A model generated the notes under the pieces. That model did no database searches and was not told the origin of the DNA. It saw nothing but the letters and a program-made list of their open reading frames with translations. Below are positions 18,110-26,657 of a stretch of 62,549 bases of DNA, one piece after another (positions within the stretch are counted from its first letter, which is position 1; every line of letters starts with the position of its first letter). The stretch is from the NCBI GenBank assembly GCA_964463985.1, contig CAYXEK010000013.1, positions 1 to 62,549 on the forward strand. The letters run 5' to 3'. Source of the DNA: JAXGPF01 sp964463985. GTDB taxonomy: Bacteria > Verrucomicrobiota > Kiritimatiellia > JAAZAB01. A program made the position numbers and the translations under genes.

Positions 18110-18533
18110 GAAGATACTCCCCGATTGGCGGCGAGCATATTCAATTCCGGCGTATATGCCAATACTTTTTAATTCTATATCCGGCATTTGAAATTCAGGA
18201 AACGAAACGGACGGACAAGGCGGCCTGCGGCCATAATCCGCCGCCGGTAAAAAAACGGACAGGCCTGAGGCTTGAACTTTAACTTTGTTTATCGCGGGCC
18301 AGGCTGCAATACAATGATTCGCCTGTGGTGAACGCCCGGTAAGGCGGTCAGGCCCTGACCGCCGTGGCGCGCAAGGCGCGGGCCGCGCTGGCGGCACTGC
18401 GCGTTTTGCCTTTTGCATTGATACAATTTATTGGTTTCAATTTCAGGCAAGAGGTTAACGGTCTCCGCTTGACTTCGCTTTGAAACCTGCCATGCTTTTA
18501 CCGCCTGCAATTCAAAACAAGGGGATGCCGTTG
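18110..18533. other. Divergent intergenic region with a perfect palindrome
   Basis: This separates the minus-strand MotA/TolQ-type operon from the plus-strand serine hydrolase. At 18343-18363 lies a perfect palindrome, GGCGGTCAGG and CCTGACCGCC around one C; it has no U-tract and could be an operator or an mRNA hairpin. TTGACT at 18471-18476 is a possible -35 for the hydrolase but the -10 is poor. No gene is visible. Confidence 0.4.
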
Positions 18534-21269
18534 ATGAAATCCAAATTTATAATAATGTCGCTCGCTTCCTTCCTGGCGGCCGCCGTATCGGCGCAGACGC
18601 TTGATCCGCGTTACACCAACACGGCCGCGCGGATGACGGATTATATTACCAATCAAATGGCCGTGGAAAACATCGTCGGCCTGGGGATCGCCCTGCTGGA
18701 TTACAACACGACGGTCTGGGCCCGCGGCTTCGGCTGGGCCGACCGCGAACTGGCCATCCCCGTCAACACCGGGACAGTGTTTCATATCGGCTCGGTATCC
18801 AAGGTGTTCGGCACCACGGCGGTACTGAAACTCTGGGAAGACGGACTGGTGGACCTGGACGCGCCCGTGACCAATTACATTCCCGATTTCGCCACCCTGC
18901 CCCGTTTCCCCGGCGCGCCGCCCATCACCGTGCGTATGCTCCTGAGCCACCAATCCGGTCTGCCCGGCGATATTCTGCGGAACATGTTCACCGTGGAGCC
19001 TTTCCCGGCATTTCTGGGCTGGCTGACGCAATACCTCCAAACCGATTACCCCGCCTATCCGCCGTCACTGGTCAGCGTGTACTGCAATTCGGGATTCACC
19101 ATGGCCGAAGGCGTGGTGCGGGCTGCGTCCGGCATGGATTTTCCGGCGTATGCCCGGGCGACGCTGTTTGATCCGCTGGGTATGGATGCGTCGTCTTACC
19201 TTTTCGACCGACCCTCTATTTCCAATGCACTGGCCCGGGCGTACATTGGCGGAGAACGCATGCCGGATGAATACATCAGCGGTTATGCCACCGGCAGCAT
19301 GTATGCGTCCCTTCCCGACCTGATCCGTTACCTGCGGATGGTCAATGGCGGCGGCATGCTTGACGGTGTGCGCTACATGACCACCAATGCCCTGGCCGAA
19401 ATGACGGCGGATAATTCCACCAATTGCCCGTTGAACCTGTCGTCGGTGGACCTGAGCGGACTGGGCTGGGACTGGGTGCACTGGTACGAATTGGATTACG
19501 CCGGCCGTGCCTGGATCAAAAGCGGCGGCACCATGGCCTATACCGCCTACATCATCGCCCTGCCGGATCAGCAACTGGGCGTCGCGGTGGTCGTCAATTC
19601 CTCCGCCCACAGCCTGATGCAGACGGCTGTGGAAACGTTGCGCTGGGCCGTGCTGGACAAAACCGGCGGCGCTTTGCACTGGCCGACCAATACATATATA
19701 CCCTCCTACTCGCCTGTCACGAATATTCCGCAACCGGAAATTGGCGCCATGGCGGGAATTTACATCAACGGCGACAGCCTGGACGAACTGGCGGCTGGGC
19801 CCGGCACATTGTCCTGGACGGTGGGCATTGACCAGCCGGAACCACAAACGCATTCCAACCTTGTCCCCCGGGTCAATGGCTGGTTCTCATACCCGGACTC
19901 CCAGACCCTGGAAATGACGGTCACCAATACTGCCGGCTATACCGTGCTCATGGCCCGTCGCGCGGTTGGTCCATACCATTTGTCATCTCCCAAAGGAAAC
20001 CGCTATACTCCTTCCGCCATTCCAGAAGCCTGGCAGAACCGAGTCTCCCGGATTTTTCTGATTGACAACCTGCATCCCCTCGACTATCTCCGCCTTATGA
20101 CATCCAACTTCGGCATGCTGCTGGACGTGCGCCATAATATCCTGCATGCCAATTCTTTATCAGGCAATGCCTATCTCGATCCGCATGATGACGATACCGC
20201 CTTTGTGCTGGGCATAAGCAACCGGGGCCCGGGCGCCATCCAGGCTGTCCGCTCCAACGATGTTGAAAGACTGCTATGCGCCGGGTTTGGTTATACCGAC
20301 GCCAGCCAGACGCCGGTGTTGCCGGCGGGCGGCGTTTGCGAGGCGGCTCTGCCCGGAGTTGATCGCTGGGCCTGGCGCCGCCTCGCGGTGCGTTCAGGCG
20401 TAGACTACCTCGTGCGCATTGCTTCCGGCGACGGCTGCTCGGCCCTGCTCTGCAACCCCGGGGCCGACGGCGTCGCCTGGGTACCACCCAATGCCGCCGC
20501 TAATTGGCGCGCCGACACCAATGGCACGGCCTATTTAGGCATTTACGGCGACGGCCATACCGCCGGCGTTTACCGCATCTCACTCGCCATTGCCAGCCAC
20601 GGCGGTCATGACTTTGACGGCGACGGCAAGGCCGATCCCGCACTGGCGCAGGGCGGTGAATTGACCGCCTGGCTCTCGGGAGCGGATTATACGCCGGCTT
20701 CCATGAATTTGGGCGACCAAGGCCGGGCCATGCTCGCCGCCGATGCCGATGGCGACGGCAAGGCCGACCCCGTCTTGGTAATGTCGGATGGCAGTTGGCG
20801 GATTTGGTTGTCCGCCAGTAATTACTCAATGCAAACCATGGCGATGGGCACTACCGCCGGAATACCGCTCCTGGCCGATTTGGACGGCGACGGCAAGGCT
20901 GATCCGCTGTTAATCATGGACGAAGTTTGGTACACGGCGCTTTCCGCGGAAAATTATGCCGTCCCCTACTCCTTTAACTTCGGCCTGGGCGCCGGCCAGC
21001 CGGCGGCCGCCGATTTCGACGGCGACGGCAAAGCCGATCCGGCCATGGTCAATGGCGCTGTCTGGACCGCCGCCATGTCCGGCAGCGGTTATGCCGCACA
21101 GAGCGCCGCACTTGCGCAAACCGGGGCGCCATGTCCGGGCGATTTTGACGGCGACGGCCGGGCGGATCCGGCAGTGTTCCATGACGGCTGGCATGTCTGG
21201 CTTTCGGGCAATGCGTACCGGAAGGAAGGGCCTTTTTTCTCCGGCCTGGCGGGTATCCCCGTCCCCTAG
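18534..21269 (+). CDS. Secreted class C beta-lactamase-family serine hydrolase with FG-GAP/VCBS repeats
   Basis: A 911-residue exported protein. After a signal peptide (residues 1-20) comes a PF00144-type serine hydrolase domain: SVSK with nucleophile S87 and K90, the YCN triad element at Y183-N185, and a KSGGT box near residue 330. A linker region follows, then five repeats of about 45 residues, each with a calcium-loop pattern DxDGDGKADP (about residues 690-880), as in FG-GAP/VCBS proteins. The ATG at 18534 directly starts the signal peptide. The enzyme domain could be an esterase, D-aminopeptidase or PBP-like hydrolase; true beta-lactamase activity is not implied. It stands alone as a transcription unit. 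Confidence 0.82.
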   Translation: MKSKFIIMSLASFLAAAVSAQTLDPRYTNTAARMTDYITNQMAVENIVGLGIALLDYNTTVWARGFGWADRELAIPVNTGTVFHIGSVSKVFGTTAVLKLWEDGLVDLDAPVTNYIPDFATLPRFPGAPPITVRMLLSHQSGLPGDILRNMFTVEPFPAFLGWLTQYLQTDYPAYPPSLVSVYCNSGFTMAEGVVRAASGMDFPAYARATLFDPLGMDASSYLFDRPSISNALARAYIGGERMPDEYISGYATGSMYASLPDLIRYLRMVNGGGMLDGVRYMTTNALAEMTADNSTNCPLNLSSVDLSGLGWDWVHWYELDYAGRAWIKSGGTMAYTAYIIALPDQQLGVAVVVNSSAHSLMQTAVETLRWAVLDKTGGALHWPTNTYIPSYSPVTNIPQPEIGAMAGIYINGDSLDELAAGPGTLSWTVGIDQPEPQTHSNLVPRVNGWFSYPDSQTLEMTVTNTAGYTVLMARRAVGPYHLSSPKGNRYTPSAIPEAWQNRVSRIFLIDNLHPLDYLRLMTSNFGMLLDVRHNILHANSLSGNAYLDPHDDDTAFVLGISNRGPGAIQAVRSNDVERLLCAGFGYTDASQTPVLPAGGVCEAALPGVDRWAWRRLAVRSGVDYLVRIASGDGCSALLCNPGADGVAWVPPNAAANWRADTNGTAYLGIYGDGHTAGVYRISLAIASHGGHDFDGDGKADPALAQGGELTAWLSGADYTPASMNLGDQGRAMLAADADGDGKADPVLVMSDGSWRIWLSASNYSMQTMAMGTTAGIPLLADLDGDGKADPLLIMDEVWYTALSAENYAVPYSFNFGLGAGQPAAADFDGDGKADPAMVNGAVWTAAMSGSGYAAQSAALAQTGAPCPGDFDGDGRADPAVFHDGWHVWLSGNAYRKEGPFFSGLAGIPVP

Positions 21270-21500
21270 CCCGTGGGCGAGGATTTAAGGGTCTTCTGCG
21301 GAATCTATGGGTAATATGGGGAAGAATTCACCAGTAGAGTAGAGAGGGGGCGATCTACCCGGAATCACCCCGGACAGCTTTGCCGGTGCTTTCGATCGTT
21401 GCTTCCCGGCAGATGCTGGCTTCACCATCTTCGACAGGCTGGCCGCTCCATCCTTGTCTTTGCGGTTAATTTCCAAATGCCGCGTTGCCGCGGAAATCGC

Positions 21501-21529
21501 TTGTAATCAGGGCGCAAAAGCGCTAGATT
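21501..21529 (+). promoter_or_regulatory. Putative promoter placed for a leaderless transcript
   Basis: TTGTAA (21501-21506), 17-nt spacer, TAGATT (21524-21529). Six nt separate it from the ATG at 21536, so transcription would begin at or next to the start codon. Confidence 0.45.
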
Positions 21530-21535
21530 TAAGGC

Positions 21536-22378
21536 ATGACGGATTCAATCGAAAATAATCCCGGCGTTTCCGAGTCGGAAATCCTGAACGCCATTGCCGC
21601 CTTCGAAAAAATCCTGGAGGCGATCCCTAACGACCGCATTTCCCTGGAAACCCTGGCCGACGCGTATGACAAGATCGGCGACCGCGAGCGCGCCCGCAAT
21701 TACCTGCTGCGCCTGGCGCAGGCGCTGATTGAGGAAAAAGACGAGGATGCCGCCCGGGATTTGCTGCACCGGCTGCGCGCCTACGAGCAAAACGATTCCG
21801 AAATCCAGAATGCCATCGCCCGGATTGAAAAAATGGAGCCCGAAAAAATCCGGGCCATGGTGATGGACACCGCGGAGCAGCAGCCGTCGCGCGCATCCAA
21901 CATCTCGGCGGAAATTTCCTTCGCGTGGAATTTGCTGCAGGCCAAGAAACTCACCCAGGAAGAGTACGCCGGTGTCGTGCACGATCTGACGGAGCATTCC
22001 GCCAAGTCCGCCGACATCACCATTTCCACGCTGCACGTTCTCAATGACCGGAATTTCCCGGGCATCCACGACGCCATGGCTTTCGCCTCCGGCGCATGCA
22101 ACACGCCCATCATCTGCCTGGCTAATTTTGACACGCCGATGGAAACCGCGGCGCTGCTTCCCCTGGATTTTTCCATACGGCGCGGGGCGATCATCTTTGA
22201 ATTGATGGGCAACGACGCGCTGGCAGCCGTGCTCAATCCCTACGACGAACAACTGGCCATGGATATCGAAGACCTGACCGGCAAGCCGGCCTACCTGTAT
22301 TTGGCGCACCCGTCGGACTTCGACGCCGCGATTGACAAAATCAAAACCGCACGCAAGGAAGCGGAACAAACCGCCTGA
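21536..22378 (+). CDS. TPR protein with a GspE N-terminal-like domain
   Basis: A 280-residue cytoplasmic protein. Residues about 15-100 form helical TPR-like repeats (AFEKILEAIPND..., LADAYDKIGDRERARNYLLRLA). The C-terminal part (about 205-275) resembles the GspE_N/MshEN domain of type II secretion and type IV pilus ATPases: LLPLDFSIRRGAIIFELMGN, then LNPYDEQLAMDIEDLTG. There is no ATPase domain. Context supports a secretion/pilus role: it converges, with a 4-bp gap, on the GspB-like gene and its GspA-like partner. It may dock the GspE_N partner site in a regulated way; that is inference. Confidence 0.68.
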   Translation: MTDSIENNPGVSESEILNAIAAFEKILEAIPNDRISLETLADAYDKIGDRERARNYLLRLAQALIEEKDEDAARDLLHRLRAYEQNDSEIQNAIARIEKMEPEKIRAMVMDTAEQQPSRASNISAEISFAWNLLQAKKLTQEEYAGVVHDLTEHSAKSADITISTLHVLNDRNFPGIHDAMAFASGACNTPIICLANFDTPMETAALLPLDFSIRRGAIIFELMGNDALAAVLNPYDEQLAMDIEDLTGKPAYLYLAHPSDFDAAIDKIKTARKEAEQTA

Positions 22379-22382
22379 TACG

Positions 22383-23270
22383 TCAATACAAGGTTGCGCC
22401 CACCCGCAGGAAACGCGTTTCGCCCTGGTAACGCAGCAAAACGCCGTCTTCCTGGATTTTCAGCAGGGTCGCCCCTTCAATCTCGCTGCCGGCAAAAACC
22501 ATGGTATTGTTGATGCGCGCCGCGCCTTCGCCGGGCACCGCGCTGCACAAGACCCCCGATAAATTCAAGCGCGGCCATATCACCGGCGGCGCAGGAGTGG
22601 CGGCAATCGCCGCCGTCACAGGCGGAGATTCCGGCGCGGACGCCGCAACGGCAACGGGCGCTGGGGTCGGCGCCGGCATTGCCGGCGCTGGCGCAGGCGA
22701 CTCGGCCGTCACCGGCGCCGGCTCGCTTGCCGGCGCCGGAACTGCGGGCGGAACAGTTGCAGCATCAACTTCCTGCGTAGGCGCGGGCGCAGAGGGAGCA
22801 GCCGCCGGCGCCGCAGCGCCTGCCGGGCCGGGTACGGCATCGGCGGGAACATTTACCGCCGGCGGCATATCATCCGCGGGCGCTGAAGCCAGCGCGGCCG
22901 GTTCCGCGCCGCCGGCCGGCAAAGCCGCCGTTCCTGCATGCTCATCCGACAGGAAATGCCGCCAGGCTAAAAACAACAGGCCTATAACGAGCGCCAGGAT
23001 GAACAAGACCGCCAGGATAACGCCCAGCATGCCCAGCCAAGGCCGGCGCTTCTCGGCCCGCGCGGGTTCGTCCGGCGGAGCATCCGGAGATGCTTCCGGC
23101 GCCGGCGCGGGCTGGCGCAGGGACAATCTGGAAGCGGGCGCTGCCGGTGATTCCGCCGCCGGACTGGTTTCATCTGGCGGTGCGTCGGGACTGCGGCCGG
23201 GTGCTCCCGGCGCCCGTCCATCGCCAAATTCCGCCTGCTGTCTTTTCAGGGCTTCCTGGATCAAGCTCAT
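22383..23270 (-). CDS. GspB-like type II secretion accessory protein
   Basis: A 295-residue inner-membrane protein: a short cytoplasmic N-terminus starting MSLIQEALKRQQAEF, one membrane segment (about 79-97), a long Pro/Ala-rich periplasmic linker and a C-terminal T2SSB-like domain of about 60 residues (LNLSGVLCSAVPGEGAARIN, then GATLLKIQEDGVLLRY). In T2SS, GspB works with the ATPase GspA to carry the secretin through the peptidoglycan. The ATGA overlap with gspA at 23267-23270 fits the gspAB pair. The linker's length and composition explain the glycine-rich antisense frame on the other strand. Confidence 0.8.
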   Translation of the reverse strand: MSLIQEALKRQQAEFGDGRAPGAPGRSPDAPPDETSPAAESPAAPASRLSLRQPAPAPEASPDAPPDEPARAEKRRPWLGMLGVILAVLFILALVIGLLFLAWRHFLSDEHAGTAALPAGGAEPAALASAPADDMPPAVNVPADAVPGPAGAAAPAAAPSAPAPTQEVDAATVPPAVPAPASEPAPVTAESPAPAPAMPAPTPAPVAVAASAPESPPVTAAIAATPAPPVIWPRLNLSGVLCSAVPGEGAARINNTMVFAGSEIEGATLLKIQEDGVLLRYQGETRFLRVGATLY

Positions 23271-24076
23271 ATGATTCCCTCCAATTGCCGGATGGCTTTT
23301 TCAACGCATGGCCCGTCAATCGCGCGCGCATTCGCGACATAGCCGGCCAACAGGGTAATATCGCACAAGGCATTCACCAGCCGCGGCACACCCCGCGAAT
23401 ATTCATAAATACGGCGCAACGCTTCCGCACAAAACAATTCGCCGCCCGTCCAGCCGGCGGTCTGGAGGCGATGGCGGATATAATCCCCGATTTCCTGTTC
23501 GGTCAGCGGCAGCAAATGGTAACGGACAGTGATGCGCTGGCGCAACTGGCGCAATTCCGGCGCCGCCAGGCGCTGTTTCAATTCGGGCTGTCCGCACAGA
23601 ACTATCTGGAGTAATTTATGCTGGTCCGTCTCCAGGTTGGACAGCAAACGCACCTGTTCCAGCACCGCCGGCGTCAGGTCCTGCGCCTCGTCAATAATCA
23701 AAGCCACGTTATTCCCGTTGCGCAACTGTTCGAGCAGAAAAACATTCAGGCATTCCAGATATGACAGGCGGTCGCGCCCCCTGGTGCTCAACCCGAAATC
23801 CGCCAGGATCGCCCGCAGCAGTTGATTTTCCGTCAGGCAGGGATTCAGCACCATGGCCGTCTGAATCGTGCTGGCCAGCCTGGCAAGGACGGCCCGGCAG
23901 AGGGTGGTTTTGCCGGCGCCGACTTCGCCGGTCAACTCGATGAATCCCTTGCGGTGTTCAATGCCGTACAGCAGGTGATCGAACGCCTCGCGGTGCCGCG
24001 GGGTAAAGAAAAGAAAACGGGGGTCCGGCGTGATGCTGAAAGGCGCTTCGTTGAATCCGTAATATTTAAAATACAT
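23267..24076 (-). CDS. GspA/ExeA-like AAA ATPase of type II secretion
   Basis: A 269-residue AAA ATPase. The N-terminus YFKYYGFNEAPFSITPDPRF is the hallmark of ExeA/GspA-like proteins; Walker A is GEVGAGKTT and Walker B is ALIIDEAQDL. Sensor and lid regions follow (LLPLTEQEIGDYI). In Aeromonas, ExeA with ExeB binds peptidoglycan to assemble the secretin; here no separate peptidoglycan-binding domain is visible, so this is the short form. The ATG at 24076 is the family start; its AT is part of the ATAA target duplication of a mobile repeat whose body begins at 24079. Before that insertion the upstream TPR gene ended 4 nt away. Confidence 0.82.
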   Translation of the reverse strand: MYFKYYGFNEAPFSITPDPRFLFFTPRHREAFDHLLYGIEHRKGFIELTGEVGAGKTTLCRAVLARLASTIQTAMVLNPCLTENQLLRAILADFGLSTRGRDRLSYLECLNVFLLEQLRNGNNVALIIDEAQDLTPAVLEQVRLLSNLETDQHKLLQIVLCGQPELKQRLAAPELRQLRQRITVRYHLLPLTEQEIGDYIRHRLQTAGWTGGELFCAEALRRIYEYSRGVPRLVNALCDITLLAGYVANARAIDGPCVEKAIRQLEGII

Positions 24077-24078
24077 AA

Positions 24079-24245
24079 GAGTTGCTTTCAAAAGTCAGCT
24101 TTTGAAAGCAGTATTCAGTAGCCAGTATTCAGTAGTCAGAATTAAAAAACTACATAACACCTTAACCATAAACACCTTGCTTTTATTCTGAATTCTGACT
24201 ACTGAATTCTGAATTCTTTCAAAACGTTAGTTTTGAAATTGGCTC
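24079..24245 (+). mobile_element. 167-bp MITE-like element, copy C (target duplication ATAA)
   Basis: Ends are of the same family as copies A and B: left GAGTTGCTTTCAAAAG, right CTTTTGAAA-like GTTTTGAAATTGGCTC. It is flanked by ATAA on both sides (24075-24078 and 24246-24249). The left end forms a perfect 26-nt hairpin, GCTTTCAAAAG-TCAG-CTTTTGAAAGC (24085-24110), and the right end a second hairpin, TTTCAAAAC-GTTA-GTTTTGAAA. The interior differs completely from A and B, with inverted runs AGTAGTCAGAATT and AATTCTGACTACT. It separates the TPR gene from gspA by breaking a 4-nt gap. Confidence 0.82.
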
Positions 24246-24250
24246 ATAAA

Positions 24251-25132
24251 TCAATCATGCTGGTGGCCGTGTTCAACCGCGCCGTGGCGGTCTGTATCGC
24301 CGGCGTGGTCATGTTGGCATATATGCCGGTTGTGTGCAAGCAAGTTATCCAGCAGGTCCGCTGCCGGCGGCCGCGGCTGCTCGCCGCGGCGCAGGGATTC
24401 GAGGCGCGCGCGCGTGCCGGAGCGCGCCGGGAATTCGGCCAGGATGCCCGCGTACAATTCCGCCGCCAGATCAGTTTCGCCCTGTAATTCGGCCAGCACG
24501 GCGCGATACATCCGCATTTGCGCCAAGTCCAAGCGGGCATCGTCCTCTTCGGCTGGCAACGGACGCGGCCAGAGACGCAGTCCGGCATCGAGCGCCCGGG
24601 CCGCGGCCGGACGCCGTCCCAGGCGCAGCCAAAGCCGGCCCTGTTCCAGGAAAACCCGGTAATCGCGGGGATGGTGGCGGTAAGCTTCGCGCAGCAACTC
24701 AATGGCCAGGTCCGGCCGGCCAAGCTGTTCGGCCAGCCAGAATGCTCCCACAGCGTAAGCCGTCACGTTGCCCGGATCCATCCGGATGGCGAAGTAGAGC
24801 CAGGGGGCCACTTCCTGCATTGCGCCGGGTTGCAGGTGTTGCTGCATCCGGGGCGCAATGGCGTCGTGCAGATCGCTGAACCACCCGTGAAAAGCCCTGG
24901 GCGCCGGCCGCGAAACCCCTTTATGGAAAACATTGTCCGCCTTGAGATACAAACGGCCGCCCAGGGCGGTCCGGCTGCCGCCCAGCAATCGCAAGAGCGC
25001 CGGCGTTCCGGCGCCGCGGGCAGCATCCGGCGCCGCGCTGCCGGATTGGATGAAAATCAGGCAAGCCAAACTGAAGGCCGCCGCCCACAAGGCGCCGACC
25101 CAAACCAGGGAATGCATCTTAGATGTGCGCAT
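24251..25132 (-). CDS. Membrane-anchored TPR protein linked to an ABC exporter
   Basis: A 293-residue protein with an N-terminal membrane anchor or signal (about residues 7-28) and helical TPR-type repeats from about 105 to 240 (LAIELLREAYRHHPRDYRVF). The tail is His-rich (HGHQHD). It follows the ABC permease gene by 17 bp and once lay 4 nt before gspA. It may assemble the exporter or secretion apparatus; no closer family is recognised. Its TGA (24251-24253) is 5 bp from the end of mobile copy C, so its 3' end is preserved. Confidence 0.6.
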   Translation of the reverse strand: MRTSKMHSLVWVGALWAAAFSLACLIFIQSGSAAPDAARGAGTPALLRLLGGSRTALGGRLYLKADNVFHKGVSRPAPRAFHGWFSDLHDAIAPRMQQHLQPGAMQEVAPWLYFAIRMDPGNVTAYAVGAFWLAEQLGRPDLAIELLREAYRHHPRDYRVFLEQGRLWLRLGRRPAAARALDAGLRLWPRPLPAEEDDARLDLAQMRMYRAVLAELQGETDLAAELYAGILAEFPARSGTRARLESLRRGEQPRPPAADLLDNLLAHNRHICQHDHAGDTDRHGAVEHGHQHD

Positions 25133-25149
25133 GCCCCACCCTCCCCGTC

Positions 25150-25938
25150 TTAAATCCGCGCGGCGCGTGAAAACCGTTTATTGCGGTATACCAGCCAGGC
25201 GATTGCCAGCAGCAAGCCTGTCACCACCGCGCCGTATGCCAGGATCAGGGTGAAGGCGCCCCATTCCGCCGGCGGCCAGTCATGGGCCAGCCGCAGGCGC
25301 ATGTCGAACAATTCCAGGTGCGGCAGAGCGAAGTATAGCGCGAGGATCAAATCATGCCGGATGCCCGCGGCATGCAGCGCCAGTTCCGGCAGGCGCGGCG
25401 CCAGGAAATAAGCGCCCAGGCTCCAGACGTAAGCCAGCGCCGCCGCGGCGTCGTAATTCATGCAGGTGGAAAAGAGAATGCCCATCGCCGCCAGCACCGA
25501 CAGCAGGGCGGCATGCAGCAAGCCGTGCTGCACAAAAATCGCCGGCGCGAAAAATCCGCCCCGCAGCGCCACCACGCCGGCCAGCAAGGCATACAGCAAC
25601 AGGCTGGCGGCCACGCCGCCCAGCCAGGCGCCAAGCCATTTGCCGGCCAGCAATTGCCACCGGGAAAGCGGTTTGGACAGCAGGATGAAAATCGTGCCTT
25701 CCGCTTCCTCGCGCGGCAGCTGGCGCGCGCCGTAATTGACGGTCAGGTACCAGGCGCAAATCCAGAGCATCAGCAAGCCGATTTCCTTCACGTAACCGGG
25801 CATGGCGCCCAGTCCGAAAATATCCAGCGAAATCATGCCGAGCAGGAAGGCGGCCATCAGGATCAGCAGGACGTAAATATCCTTGCGCCGCAGCATTTCC
25901 AGCCAGACAATCTGGGCGATGGTCAGGATTTGTCGCAT
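25150..25938 (-). CDS. ABC-2 type transporter permease
   Basis: A 262-residue integral membrane protein with six apparent membrane segments (about 20-40, 55-70, 104-126, 137-160, 160-180 and 230-250). It has the ABC-2 permease shape, including the conserved cytoplasmic stretch EEAEGTIFILLSKPLSR after the second segment, which is typical of NosY/gliding-type exporters. It overlaps its ATPase gene by 16 bp, confirming the pair. The substrate is unknown. Confidence 0.82.
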   Translation of the reverse strand: MRQILTIAQIVWLEMLRRKDIYVLLILMAAFLLGMISLDIFGLGAMPGYVKEIGLLMLWICAWYLTVNYGARQLPREEAEGTIFILLSKPLSRWQLLAGKWLGAWLGGVAASLLLYALLAGVVALRGGFFAPAIFVQHGLLHAALLSVLAAMGILFSTCMNYDAAAALAYVWSLGAYFLAPRLPELALHAAGIRHDLILALYFALPHLELFDMRLRLAHDWPPAEWGAFTLILAYGAVVTGLLLAIAWLVYRNKRFSRAARI

Positions 25939-26657
25939 GCCAGCAGCCTTATGAAATATTGCTCCAGGCTTTCGCCCGGACGCGCCAGGTCGGCGACCGA
26001 GCCGGACGCCGCCAGGCGTCCCCGGATTATGATACCAACGCCATCGCAGACTTTTTCAACTTCCGAGAGTTCATGCGATGAAAAGAAAACCGTGCAGCCG
26101 CGCGCGCGCAGATATTCCATGATCCGCCGGACTTCGATGCGTCCCGGCGGATCGAACCCGCTGGTCGGCTCGTCGAGAATCACCAGTTCCGGATCATTGA
26201 TCAACGCCTGCGCCAGACCGAGACGCTGCAGCATGCCCCGTGAATAAACGGCTATCCGGCGCCGCGCCGCGCCGGCCAGCCCCACGCGTTCCAGCAGGGC
26301 ATCCGCCCGGCGGCGCGCCTCCGCCGCCGGCAATTCAAATAATCGTCCCATCATGCACAGCAATTCGCGCCCGGTGAGAAACCGGTAAATCTCGGGCCGC
26401 TCGGACATGTAGCCGATGCGCCGCCGCGCCAGGGCATGCCTCACATCCTCGCCCAAAACCCGCACAGTGCCGGCAGTCGGGGCGATAAACCCCAGCAGGG
26501 CATGGACAGTGGTGGTTTTACCGGCGCCGTTGGGGCCGATAAAGCCGAATACCCGCCCGCGCGGCACGCGGAGATTCAACCCGTCAACCGCGCGCATGCG
26601 CCCATGCCGCACGGGAAATTCCACCGCCAGGTCTTGAATTTCAATCGCCGATTCCAT
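25923..26657 (-). CDS. ABC transporter ATP-binding protein
   Basis: A 244-residue cytoplasmic ATPase energising the downstream permease. Walker A is GPNGAGKTTT, the Q-loop region lacks Gln (ALLGFIAPTAG...SERPEIYRFLTG), the signature is YSRGM (a common variant of LSGGQ in ABC-2 exporters), Walker B is LVILDEPTSGFDP and the switch His is SSHE. The 5' end overlaps argH by 17 bp, so the whole block argH-ABC-permease-TPR-gspA-gspB is one continuous minus-strand run. Confidence 0.9.
   Translation of the reverse strand: MESAIEIQDLAVEFPVRHGRMRAVDGLNLRVPRGRVFGFIGPNGAGKTTTVHALLGFIAPTAGTVRVLGEDVRHALARRRIGYMSERPEIYRFLTGRELLCMMGRLFELPAAEARRRADALLERVGLAGAARRRIAVYSRGMLQRLGLAQALINDPELVILDEPTSGFDPPGRIEVRRIMEYLRARGCTVFFSSHELSEVEKVCDGVGIIIRGRLAASGSVADLARPGESLEQYFIRLLACDKS

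Noticed and set aside
18534..19700. True beta-lactamase
   Set aside because: The class C fold is shared with esterases and peptidases; sequence motifs do not show antibiotic hydrolysis.
21285..21476. Minus-strand 63-codon frame in the gap after the serine hydrolase
   Set aside because: Low complexity, no Shine-Dalgarno, no conserved features; the 266-bp gap is better read as non-coding.
22501..23274. Plus-strand Gly/Ala-rich frame of 257 codons
   Set aside because: It is the reverse of the Pro/Ala linker of the GspB-like gene, which has a clear family end domain and partner; the glycine richness is an artefact.
24119..24225. CRISPR-like repeats in the AT-rich interior of copy C
   Set aside because: Repeats of ATTCAGTA and GAATTCTGA are short, inverted and unspaced; there are no uniform spacers or cas genes.
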